64,000 nucleotides of DNA, from NCBI GenBank assembly GCA_020284085.1, contig JACEVL010000804.1, forward strand, positions 781,501 to 845,500. Reading direction: 5' to 3'. The position numbers were made by a program, and so were the translations under genes. This stretch comes from Aporrectodea caliginosa. Taxonomy: Eukaryota; Annelida; Clitellata; Crassiclitellata; Lumbricidae. Shown one piece after another: positions 34,210 through 44,900 of the stretch (position 1 is its first letter; each line of letters opens with the position of its first letter). The notes beneath the pieces are model-generated. The model did not search any database, was not told the origin of the DNA, and saw only the letters and a program-made list of their open reading frames with translations.

Positions 34210-35532
34210 TCTAGACCATTTGCGAATGCACTGACAATATCTTGAAGTCCTGCTTAAAAAACCAGAGTCCAGTGGTTCTTAATTGCCTGAGACTATTGTA
34301 TGCGGCTGCAGACGACCGCCTCTTCAAAGCTGTTATCAACAACACCGCGCACGTATTATACGGGCTGTTACCCCCCAATTAAACAGACTCCGTACTCACT
34401 GCGTCCGAAAGCCCACAATCGAGTAATTCCGCATGCTGACAGTTTGTCTCCGAAAACATTAATTTTATTATGCGGATGATTTACAATGTAGTTTAACGCC
34501 ATGGATAGTTAGCATATTTCGACTTTTTTGGTATGTTAGCATCCTTAAACCACAAAAATGACTGCTTTGCAATCCAAAATGCGGTTAGCAATTGGTATAA
34601 TAAAGGATACACTTACTTACTTACTTAGAAAAGCAGCAGAAAGTTAACATAGAAAACAAGAAGTCTGAAGAATGAATCCCGAGAGTTGAATGCTGGCGGG
34701 AAAGGTTACACAAATAGTGCCTGAGCGAGTGAAGGTCTTAGTCAAGTCCAACCTATCCGTTGTAGCTTGTCAATTGATGACATCAAGTTCCAACTGGAAC
34801 GACACAAGTGTGCAACAATGGAGGTAACGCGAGCATGAAGCACGAAGACCATAAATGTCCCGAGTATAATTTTATATGAACAGCTGACGTCATCTCTATT
34901 TAGTTTAAGAGTCGTAAAGCACCGCCGCTAGCAAAAAGCTCAAGATTAACCCAAATCGTAGGCTACGAATAATTTATTAAAAATGACCAAATGACTACAA
35001 GCTAATATTTTAGAAAAGAAAATCATTCCTGACACTTGGAAGTAAGTTCGCCAATCTTCCAGATGAGTTGCAGACCGAAATTTCATTGAAAGTAGCCGCA
35101 TTGCGTCAGATGACCGTTCTTCCATCTCAGGCAAACGTTGAGATTTGCTTCCGCAAGCTTCTGAAAGGTATGCGACTAATTATTTATTTGAACAGATGAA
35201 ACAAGAAAACGATTGGAAAGCGCAAAAAACATTTTAAAAAATGAACAAACTTAACACGTTTACTGTTTAACTTCCCATGAATTTGCTTAAAGTAACCACT
35301 CTAAACATTCAATTTATTGCTATCGTATGATTATACACTATACAGTATACATTATAGCATTATAGGGTGAAGTGTCCACTTACGTCTGGCCGCATATTTT
35401 TCAATATTATATAATTTATATTAGTCACCATTACAGTAAACGTAGCTTGTCATATATTAAATTCTAGATAATGAAAAACATCTACAGTTCAGAATAACGT
35501 TTACTGAAATTGTTCAGAAACAAGACAGAAAT
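34210..35532. other. No gene recognised
   Basis: AT-rich. Includes a tail-like aataaaggatacacttactt (34601-34620) similar to 16907. The ORF at 34946-35134 has no domain. Confidence 0.4.
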
Positions 35533-36640
35533 TTAAGAAAAATCTAAGCCAAACTGTGAGAGGAGGTCGAGGAAACGAGAGGAGGGAGGAGAAGTAGGAT
35601 CTTCAAGGTGAAGATTAAAGTCTCCGAGGATGACGAGCTGGCTATTGCGAGTAATGAGGCTCTCTAGAACGGATGAAAATTCCTCGAAGAATTGTCCAGT
35701 AGGATGAGTGGAGCCAGGTCTGTAAACGGTTAGAAGTGTTACTGAGCCACGAGGAGTGGCTATGCTGAGACAGAGAGCTTCGAACGTGGTTAACGACGTA
35801 TCGATGGAGACTTGAGTGAGCCGAAGAGATGAGCGGAAGAAGATAACGATACCACCTCCACGGGCTGGGTGGCCATCAGGGTGAGGCGGTCGCGGACAGT
35901 CCCGGGATGAGTAGCCTGGAGGCGTCGCTCGCAGGATCGATGTGTCTTCAGAACATTGATGCCAACTCTCAGTGACGGCGAGGACATCGAGTTGGCCATC
36001 AAGAAGCGACTGAGAGACGAAGGCGTGCTTGTCTGATAAGGAGCGGGCATTCCACGAAGCAAGTCGCAAACTTGGAGAGTGGATGAGCGGATGATCAGAC
36101 GAGTTGGTAGAGTTCGGAGAAGGATTCTGAGGCATCAACGGAGCAGTGGAAGACGAGGTAGAGATAGACGGAGCTAAAGGCGCTGTCTCATCCGAAAAGC
36201 TCACAGGAAGAGAGCGATCCTAGCGGCAGCTGCCAGGGCACCAGATCTGGGCCCTAAACAGTATCTTTCGTAGGCTGCGAGAAGGTCGAAAACAATTCGA
36301 CCAGGTTGAACGAAGTTCCTCAGATGAGTAGGTAGTTCGAGCCATCATTTCAGATTAGACTAGCAGCGATGAAACGCTCAATAGCAGATGAACGTACGTA
36401 GGCCGACGATTGTCTGGCCGACGATTGGCATGTGACGAAGTATAACAGCGTACATCCAATAACGTACATCCAATAACGTCCACGTGCACTGAGCCTGACG
36501 AAGATTAGACGAAATTCAAACTAAAGTTACTCTTTAACAAAAGAGAGTAATCCGTTGAAAAGTAGCAACGACTAGTCCGAAGAACTGTAGTCGTAAGAAT
36601 ATAGGCTAAACTCAACAATTCAGTTAACCTCAGGTTACCG
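35533..36640 (-). mobile_element. LINE 5' fragment with AP-endonuclease domain, 3'-truncated
   Basis: The minus-strand ORF 36204-35533 (223 codons from ATG) carries an apurinic-type endonuclease: LASWNARSLSDK (Asn motif), AVTESWH (catalytic Glu), GGGIVIF, TVYRPGS and ILGDFNLHLED (Asp/Asn motif). It opens with a Ser/Pro-rich leader. Coding sequence stops at FGLDFS with no reverse transcriptase, so the copy lacks its 3' part, the opposite of normal LINE truncation. The 5' portion (36113 onward) is shared with the outer end of the palindrome's right arm. Confidence 0.85.
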
Positions 36641-36984
36641 AGTTTTTTTGTAACACTGGCTACCAAGGAGGGGTGGTTACCACCACCACCCTGGATTTCG
36701 TGTTTGGTTTCACATATCATAACTTGTAATACAGCATTGGATTCAGCATTCACTTCTGCACAGAATGGTATATTTAGTTGTACATTATGTGAATGCACCT
36801 CGAAATTACATCACTTTTAACAACGGAACCCCCATAATTAGCAATATTTTATATTATTGCGTTCATTTTGTATACTTTTTGGATAAACAAATATAAAATT
36901 ATGTGTGCTTTGAAACTGATCTAATGTATCCAAGATACGCACATACATCCCTACATATGATTATATACGTATAAATATACATCC

Positions 36985-37027
<43 letters not shown>

Positions 37028-38430
37028 TTTACGCTGCGATGCTGTATTCAGCCATTTTCACACAGATTACGCGTATTACTATTTATTTTGATCACTTTCG
37101 GTATTCAAAAGACAAACATGTAGGTATGCAAATGAAGCCCCACATTCCCTCCAAAGAATGGTATATTTGTTTCTCTTCCAGGAAGATAAATGAATACGCT
37201 ACAGACAAAAAACTAAGGGGAGTGCTTGCATTCAGCCATTTTCACGCATATTACGCGTATTATTATTTATTTTGATCACTTCCGGTTTTCACAAGACAAA
37301 CATATAAGTATGTAAATGAAGCCCTCTGCACTCTCTCTAAAGAATGGTATATTTGTTTCTCTTCTAGGAAAAATAGTCAATAAGCTATAGTCGAAAAACT
37401 AAAGGGTATCCACCCCCACCCCCACCCCCGGTGCCTCGGGTATATCGGGTATAACTTTTGAACGGCGTGGGCTACCACCATGATGTTTACCTCAAAATGT
37501 GCCCCAATGAATCTGCTATAGCTACTTAAAATGAAAAAATTATATTCCATATGAAAAAATTTCAAACCCTTAGTCTTTTGTCTGTAGCGTATTCAGTTTT
37601 CTTCCCAGAAGAGAAACAAATATACAATTCTTTAGAGGAATGTAGGGCTTAATTTGCATACTTAAAGGTTTGTCTTTTGAAAACATGAAAGTGATCAAAA
37701 TAAATAATAATACCCGTAATATGCGTGAAAAATGGCTGAATGGAAGGACTCCTTTCCCTAGTTTTTGTCTGTAGCGTATTCAGTTTTCTTCCCAGAAGAG
37801 AAACAAATATACCATTCTTTAGAAGGTAATGTAGGGCTTCATTTGCATACTTACAATTTTGTCTTTTGAAAACCGTAAGTGATCAAAATAAATAATAATA
37901 CGCGTAATCTGTGTGAAAATGGCTGAATGCAGCATGTACAATGTCCATGTAGTCATGTATGCATGGATACATATACATGTATATATGTATGGATGCATAT
38001 TTATACGTATAAACATGTGTAGGTATGTATTTGTGTATCTTGGATACACAGATCAGTTTCAAAACACACATAATCGTATAATTATTTATCCAAAAAGTAC
38101 AAAATGTACGCAATAATATAAAATATCGCTAATTATCAGGTTCCTTTGTTAAAAATGATGTAATTTCGAGGTAATTATTTATCCAAAAAGTACAAAATGT
38201 ACGCAATAATATAAAATATCGCTAATTATAGGTTCCTTTGTTAAAAATGATGTAATTTTGAGGTGCATTCACATAATGTATAACTAAATATACCATTCTG
38301 TACAGAATTGAATGCTGAATCCAATGGTGTATTATAAGAAATGATATGTGAACCAAACCCGAAATCCAGGGGGTGGTAACCACCCCCCCCCTTGGTAGTG
38401 CGTGTCACAAAAAAGCTTGGTAGCCCGAGG
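36640..38430. repeat. A block: imperfect 1.8-kb palindrome inside the left arm
   Basis: Both ends read ggttaccgagttttttt / gggctaccaagctttttt then (t/c)gtaacac, and accaccctggatttcg is mirrored by cgaaatccagggggtgg. Inside, a unit of about 180 bp (gaaaatggctgaatgcagc, gatcaaaataaataataata, agaagagaaacaaatatac, ttttgtctgtagcgtattca) occurs four times, twice on each strand, around a centre near 37.5 kb with a (ccaccc)n tract. It may be a foldback transposon. Its inverted twin is at about 39490-41240. Confidence 0.8.
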
Positions 38431-38458
38431 GTGGCGGTATAGGAAGTAATTTTGAGTA

Positions 38459-38700
38459 ATGAAGGCTAAATCTCGAGCTTTTGCCTTCATTGGCCCTTCA
38501 TTATGGAACCAACTCCCTTCATCAACTCGTTCTTTGACACTATCTGGTGGGCCAGGTGCTTCTTCTCGCTGTCTTTCGCACTGGGAGCGCCTCAGTAGAT
38601 ATATAATAAATACTCTAGACCATTTAACCTATACAGCCTTCAATTTAGAAACATTCAGCCTATACAGCCTTCAATTTCGAAACATTTAACCTATACAGCC
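38459..38700 (+). mobile_element. LINE C-terminal fragment in the left arm
   Basis: The ORF KAKSRAFAFIGPSLWNQLPS is the Trp-containing C-terminal signature after the reverse transcriptase in CR1/L2-like elements. It continues LSHWERLSRYII and then into short tandem repeats of cctatacagccttcaattt. The same ORF is present inverted at 39486-39245. Confidence 0.75.
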
Positions 38701-38875
38701 TTAAAGTTCAAATATCCTGAGGCTCTCAATTGCGTCCGCGCATCGATGACTCATATCGAAACTCCTAGGAATTTTTCCCGAAGTTTCGATCAGTCGTCAG
38801 TCTCGATGATGAGCCGTCACACGGTCGAAAACTGTTATCTCATTTTGACTTAAAGAAAAATCTTCTGTATATAAA

Positions 38876-39187
38876 ATGGATCATACGAAGAATACTGTTA
38901 TCGAATTACGAAAACTCGCCAAGCAGAGGGGCATGGTCGGATATACGAGACTACGGAAAGCGGATTTGATCGCTAAAATTGAAGCTAACGAGACTCAAAC
39001 GCTAATCCCCTCACATTTTACACCGATCTCACCTAATATAATTGAAATCCCAACACAAGCATCCGTACCAACCACGAAAGTACGAAAACTATACGATAAG
39101 ACAAAATCAGCGATTAATACATGTGTTGAGTGTGACGGCTCATCATCGAGACTGACGACTGATCGAAACTTCGGGAAAAATTCCTAG
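38876..39187 (+). CDS. SAP-like domain ORF in the loop of the palindrome
   Basis: 103 codons. Residues 5-34, NTVIELRKLAKQRGMVGYTR plus LRKADLIAKIE, form a helix-extended-helix SAP/Rho-N-like domain, a class that usually binds DNA or RNA. A Pro/Thr-rich linker and KVRKLYDKTKSAIN follow. The unique loop ends at 39129, and the last 20 or so codons are read from the right arm, so the original protein was probably longer and is truncated here. I associate this kind of SAP segment with multicopy ORFs of large self-synthesising or virus-like DNA transposons of invertebrates, but that is recollection, not proof. ATG sits just after gtatataaa. Confidence 0.6.
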   Translation: MDHTKNTVIELRKLAKQRGMVGYTRLRKADLIAKIEANETQTLIPSHFTPISPNIIEIPTQASVPTTKVRKLYDKTKSAINTCVECDGSSSRLTTDRNFGKNS

Positions 39188-40855
39188 AAGTTTCGATATG
39201 AGTCATCGATGCGCGGACGCAATTGAGAGCCTCAGGATATTTGAACTTTAAGAGGTCAAATGTTTCGAAATTGAAGGCTGTATAGGCTGAATGTTTTGAA
39301 ATTGAAGGCTGTATAGGTTAAATGGTCTAGAGTATTTATTATATATCTACTGAGGCGCTCCCAGTGCGAAAGACAGCGAGAAGAAGCACCTGGCCCACCA
39401 GATAGTGTCAAAGAACGAGTTGATGAAGGGAGTTGGTTCCATAATGAAGGGCCAATGAAGGCAAAAGCTCGAGATTTAGCCTTCATTACTCAAAATTACT
39501 TCCTATACCGCCACCCTCGGGCTACCAAGCTTTTTTGTGACACGCACTACAGGGGGTGAAAGACACCCCCCTGATTTCTGGTTTGGTTCATATCATTTCT
39601 ATAATACATTGATTCAGCATTCACTTGTGGTTGCAATGGTATATTTAGTTATACATTATGTGAATGCACCTCAAAAATTACATCATTTTTAACAAAGGAA
39701 CCTATAATTATGATATTTATATTATTGCGTACATTTTGTACCTTTTGGATAAACAAACCTCGAAATACATCATTTTTAACAGTGAATCCTGAGCATTATG
39801 ATAGTTTTATATTATTGCGGCTATTTGGTACTTTTTGGATAAATAATTATACATTTATGTGTGTTTTGAATGATCTGTGTATCCAAGATACACAATTACA
39901 TACCTATTATATATTATGTATAAATATGCATCCATATTATTATATACATGTATATGGTCCATGGCCACATGACTACATGGACATTAGACATATTGGGATT
40001 GTTAGATTACGCAGTAGTTATTATTTATTTTGATCACCATGGCGCTCTCAAAGACAAATTAGTATGCAAATGAAGCCTCATATCTTCTAAAGAATGGTAT
40101 ATTTGTTTTCTCTGAAGAAAATTGACATGCTACAGACAAAAACTAGTGAAAGGAGTCTCCCACAGCCACGCATACATGGAAGATATTTATTTGACATTTC
40201 ATGAGCAAAAAGACAACCTTTAAGTATGCAAAATTAAGCCCTTACATTCTCTAAAGAATTGTATATTTGTTTCTCTTCTGGGAAGAAAACTGAAAACGCT
40301 ACAAAAGACTGGGGGGTGAAATTTTTTTTCATATGGAATATAATTTTTTCATTTTAAGTAGCTATAGCAGATTCATTGGGGCACATTTTGAGGTAAACAT
40401 CATGGTGGTAGCCCACGCCGTTCAAAAGTTATACCCGATATACCTGAGGCACACGGGGGTGGGGGGTGGGGGTGATACCCTTTAGTTTTTCGACTATAGC
40501 TTTATTGACTATTTTTCCTAGAAGAGAAACAAATATACTATTCTTTAGAGAGTGCAGAGGGCTTCATTTACATACTTATATGTTTGTCTTAGAAAACCGG
40601 AAGTGATCAAAATAAATAATAATACGCGTAATATGCGTGAAAATGGCCTGAATGCAAGCACTCCCCTTTAAGTTTTTTGTCTGTAGCGTATTCATTTATC
40701 TTCCTGAAGAGAAACAAATATACCACTTTTGAGGGAATGTGGGGCTTCATTTGCATTACCTACATCTTTGTCCTTTGAATACCGAAAGTGATCAAAATAA
40801 ATAGTAATACGCGTAATCTGTGTGAAAATGGCTGAATACAGCATCGCAGCGTAAA

Positions 40856-40898
<43 letters not shown>

Positions 40899-41754
40899 GG
40901 ATGTATATTTATACGTATATAATCATATGTAGGGATGTATGTGTGTATCTGGACACTTACATCAGTTTCAAAGCACACATAATTTTATATTTGTTTATCC
41001 AAAAGTATTAAATGAACGCAATAATATAAAATATTGCTAATTATGGGGGTTCTGTTGTTAAAAGTGATGTCTCGAGGTGCATTCACATAATGTACAACTA
41101 AATATACCATTTCTGTGCAGAAGTGAATGCTGAATCCAATGCTGTATTACAAGTTATGATATGTGAAACCAAACACGAAATCCAGGTGGGTGGTAACCAC
41201 CCCCCCCTTGGTAGCCAGTGTTACAAAAAAACTCGGTAACCTGAGGTTAACTGAATTGTTGAGTTTAGCCTATATTCTTACGACTACAGTTCTTCGGACT
41301 AGTCGTTGCTACTTTTCAACGGATTACTCTCTTTTGTTAAAGAGTAACTTTAGTTTGAATTTCGTCTAATCTTCGTCAGGCTCAGTGCACGTGGACGTTA
41401 TTGGATGTACGTTATTGGATGTACGCTGTTATACTTCGTCACATGCCAATCGTCGGCCAGACAATCGTCGGCCTACGTCTTCATCTGCTATTGAGCGTTT
41501 CTTCGCTGCTATTCTGAAATGATGGCTCGAACTACCTACTCATCTGAGGAACTTCGTTCAACCTGGTCGAATTGTTTTCGACCTTCTCGCAGCCTACGAA
41601 AGATACTGTTTAGGGCCCAGATCTGGTGCCCTGGCAGCTGTCGCTAGGATCGCTCTCTTCCTGTGAGCTTTTCGGATGAGACAGCACCTTTAGCTCCGTC
41701 TATCTCTACCTCGTCTTCCACTGCTCCGTTGATGCCTCAGAATCCTTCTCCGAA
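39130..41754 (-). repeat. Right arm of the 5.6-kb palindrome
   Basis: 2625 bp, the reverse complement of the left arm. It has many small deletions between about 39560 and 40980 relative to the left arm. It contains the inverted LINE C-terminal ORF (39486-39256), the twin A block (about 39490-41240) and a LINE 5' piece (41240-41754) that breaks off at cgaa|agcaca while the left copy continues into the endonuclease. Confidence 0.95.
40859..40893. repeat. (AT)n tract, mirrored at 36988-37023
   Basis: A pure at dinucleotide run at matching positions in both arms, just outside the repeated 180-bp units. Confidence 0.9.
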
Positions 41755-41935
41755 AGCACACTGGATGTAGCAAAATTTTAAAATGCATGCTTGAAAATAT
41801 GAGAAGTATAGTAGGTATCATAAAAAAGAGCAGAATAGTACTTGTACGGAATTGTTCTCTTTATCTTCTTCTAAACAATGTCCAGACATCTCAAATTTAG
41901 CTCCATTTACAGGCATTCGTCGAACTTACGTGAAG
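41755..41935. other. Short interval between palindrome and GTPase exon
   Basis: AT-rich. Candidate acceptors are ccatttacag (41912) and acgtgaag (41935). Only the latter opens the GTPase frame, and it needs a phase-2 upstream exon. Confidence 0.35.
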
Positions 41936-41936
41936 T

Positions 41937-44900
41937 ATGAAAAACGATTCTCCGAGATGCGATGACGGTGAGAGTAGACCAGCATTCGACACAACGGCTT
42001 GCTTTCCAACGTCCAATTCCGGGGTTGTAGAGCTTCTGCAAGAAAATAGCTACATGAAAGCATGGCAGCTTTTGAATAAGCCTGTAATAGACACAATTGG
42101 CTTAGACTCATTTTGGACGTTTGCTCTTCCGTACATAATCCAGCGCCTTAAGCTGTGGAATGGAAATGTTCTTCATGGTCAAAACTTGTCAACACTTATG
42201 AAGCAAGAAATAAAACATAAGACTAGCAAGATTTCAGATCCGTTTGCATCAGATGAAAGCGACGATGAAACGTTCCAGACAAAGAATATCTGCACAAAGA
42301 AAACATATTCAGTTTCTAAACTGGATTGTATCGCATACTTCGTGAACACAGCAGATTGTTTTGTATTGCAAAGCATCATTCGTACGCTATAACAGTTTCA
42401 TATGAGTGTCCCAATGATGGTTCCAGATTTCCAAGACAAAGACAAATATTTGGTCACAATTCCAATTTTGAGCAGCATAATTGTTAAATGGGAGGCATCT
42501 CCCGATCAAGTGGTTGAAAGTCATTTATTTTCAAGTCCTTTTCGATTGGTCGTAGCTGTGAGACTTGGTTCTAATTCAATTGGTAAAAGCACAATACTGA
42601 ATCAGCTGATGGCAAATCTGAATTTGTTCTCATCGTGTATGGAACCCAACAGTCATTTCGGCCGACCTATAACTCTAGATGGAACAGTTGAGATTGTTTG
42701 GTTGACACAAGATACATTGTCCAATATGACGTGGAAAAGTCTTATGCAAGAACATTACCAAAATGAGGAGAAATTGGCTATCTTGGCCAATCTTCATGGT
42801 GACGCGTCTCACTTTAAAGACACAATAAAGTATCTGCAACGCATAGCGAGTTCCTTTCTTGTGTTCTTGATGCCAGACAGCACGAAAGAGCAATGGGAGG
42901 CCTTTCAATCAGCTGTTGAAGGTAAGCGTGTAGTCCACGTTAGAGTTGATCCTAATGGCAAAAAATGAGAGAAGCCGATGTTTGCACCTCTTCATTGTCG
43001 AGTGAAGAAACTCACGCTAAGATGAGGTTTGCTTTACGTCGCGCATTGCAGGCTGACATCTGCGTAGAGATTCATGGAACAGAAGACACAAAAGAAGAAA
43101 TGTTCAGATATATTGAGGGCTTGAAGTCTGACCAATCGCAGAAGATTATCGAGTTCGTGACAGAGCACGGCTGTTATTCTGTTAAACAAATGCTAATGAA
43201 AATTGTGAAAGAAGACCAAGATCAGTGGATGGAAGATAGCAAACACTTCATCAGCTTATGTTTAGACATTTTCAGACAAACAGATATCAGAAGTGTGAAG
43301 AAATCTTTCTTTCATCTGGAAAATGAGTTATCTAGGCTTTCAGTTGTAGAATCAGTACAAGCCCGACGAGAGGTCAATGAAGCCAACAAGAAATTACTTC
43401 AGATTGTCAAAGCACCTAAACCCTGTGTAACTGAAAATGACGCAGAAGAAAACAGAACTCAAGATCCTGAATTAGAAGTTAGAGAAGCGAAGAGATTGGC
43501 TCTTGACAAGATTGAAAATATGAACTTAGGCCTTGAGCATTTTTCTCGATTATTATGTCATCTTTATAAGAACTCTTATGAAGTAGATGAAATAACTAAG
43601 TCTGTTCCAGTCTACTTTGCTGATCTGCTTATTGACGGACAAGCAATTGAGTTATTAGACGGTGACTCGGGTGAAATAGAAGTCGAGTGGATAAAAGCGA
43701 TCTTCAGTAACGTACATGAAAAGCTGCCAAACTTGAAAATCTTTGTCATTAGCATTATCGGGCTGCAGTCGACGGGAAAATCAACTCTGCTCAATGCACT
43801 GTTCTCATTCAAACTTGCAGTCTCTACTGGACGCTGCACCCGTGGTCTCTTTATAAGAATGGTTTTTCTTGATGAAGAAATTAGGAAGTCGCATGGATTT
43901 GATGCCATTCTTTTGATTGACACTGAAGGGCTTTGCTCACCGGAGAAAATGAACGATCCTAAAGCAAGTCAAAAGGATCGTTTGATGGCAGCACTCGCCT
44001 TCGGGGTAAGCAATCTTACGATTGTCAACGTTCTAGGTGAATCGTTGACAGAAATGACTGAAATACTGCAGATAGCAATCGTAGCCATTGCTCGTCTGAG
44101 AGAAAGCGGCCATAAACCAGACATGCTTCTAGTTCAGCATTTAGCAGAAAGAAACTCACTGAGGACCGAACAGTCAAACATTCAGTTTTGTGAGTCTCTG
44201 AACAGAGCCTTCGAACTCATCCGTAAAAACGACGTAGAGATTGCATCTGTTTGCTTCGAATGTCTCGACACATTAACACAACGAATCCAGGCTGGCGATT
44301 TGTTTCATCAATTTGGAGCCTTCAAAAAGGGATCAAGCGTCAGCTCTCCGCCATCAGATACATACCTCCAAGATATTGTTAATCTTTATACAAATATTTT
44401 AGCAAGATTAATGGAATCAAAGATCAGACTGTCCTTTACTCGCTGGACGGACCTGCTCGAAACTTACTGGACGTGCGTCAGAGATGAAAATTTTGCACTC
44501 AATTTTAAGAACATTACTCACATCACAGAATTTATCTACTTCGAGAAAGCATTAGCAAAAGTAACCGAACACATGGAGAGCTCGTTTAGAGTTCACAAAG
44601 TAGTGTTTTGCACAATAATAAGAGAAACGGTTAGTACCATGATTACTGGCAACAAAGAAATTCAAGTAGCCAAGCGCCGCAGTTTAATTGACGAGATAGA
44701 CGATGAGTTGGCGAAATTTCCTTATATGTGTCCAGCAGAATGTGACAGATGTACACAATTTTTAAAATTCCGGGATGCATTGTTCTCGGAGATGAAGGGA
44801 ACTGAATGGGAAGTGGACATTAAACATTCGCTGGAGAAGCTTAAAACCAGACTGCACAAGGATGCGATAAAAGTTCTCAAGCAAACGTTTGATGGATCAC

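Larger units (their letters stand above)
36113..38822 (+). repeat. Left arm of a 5.6-kb palindrome
   Basis: 2710 bp whose reverse complement is found at 39130-41754. Long stretches match almost base for base (for example 36505-36660 against 41220-41369, and 38459-38700 against 39245-39486), with indels in low-complexity parts. From outside to inside it contains a LINE 5' piece, an internally palindromic A block (about 36640-38430), a LINE C-terminal piece and a short unique segment. Confidence 0.95.

Noticed and set aside
36505..36798. Conserved ORF NLRLTELLSLAYILTTTVLR present twice
   Set aside because: The two copies are the palindrome arms (36505 minus, 41163 plus); duplication is by DNA, not evidence of coding constraint.
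41912..41990. Alternative acceptor TTTACAG at 41912 joining CARD exons to the GTPase
   Set aside because: In the phase left by CARD exon 2 it runs into a stop after about 18 codons; it would need a further frameshift.
43612..43923. 103-codon minus-strand ORF inside the GTPase exon
   Set aside because: Antisense shadow of strongly supported coding sequence.
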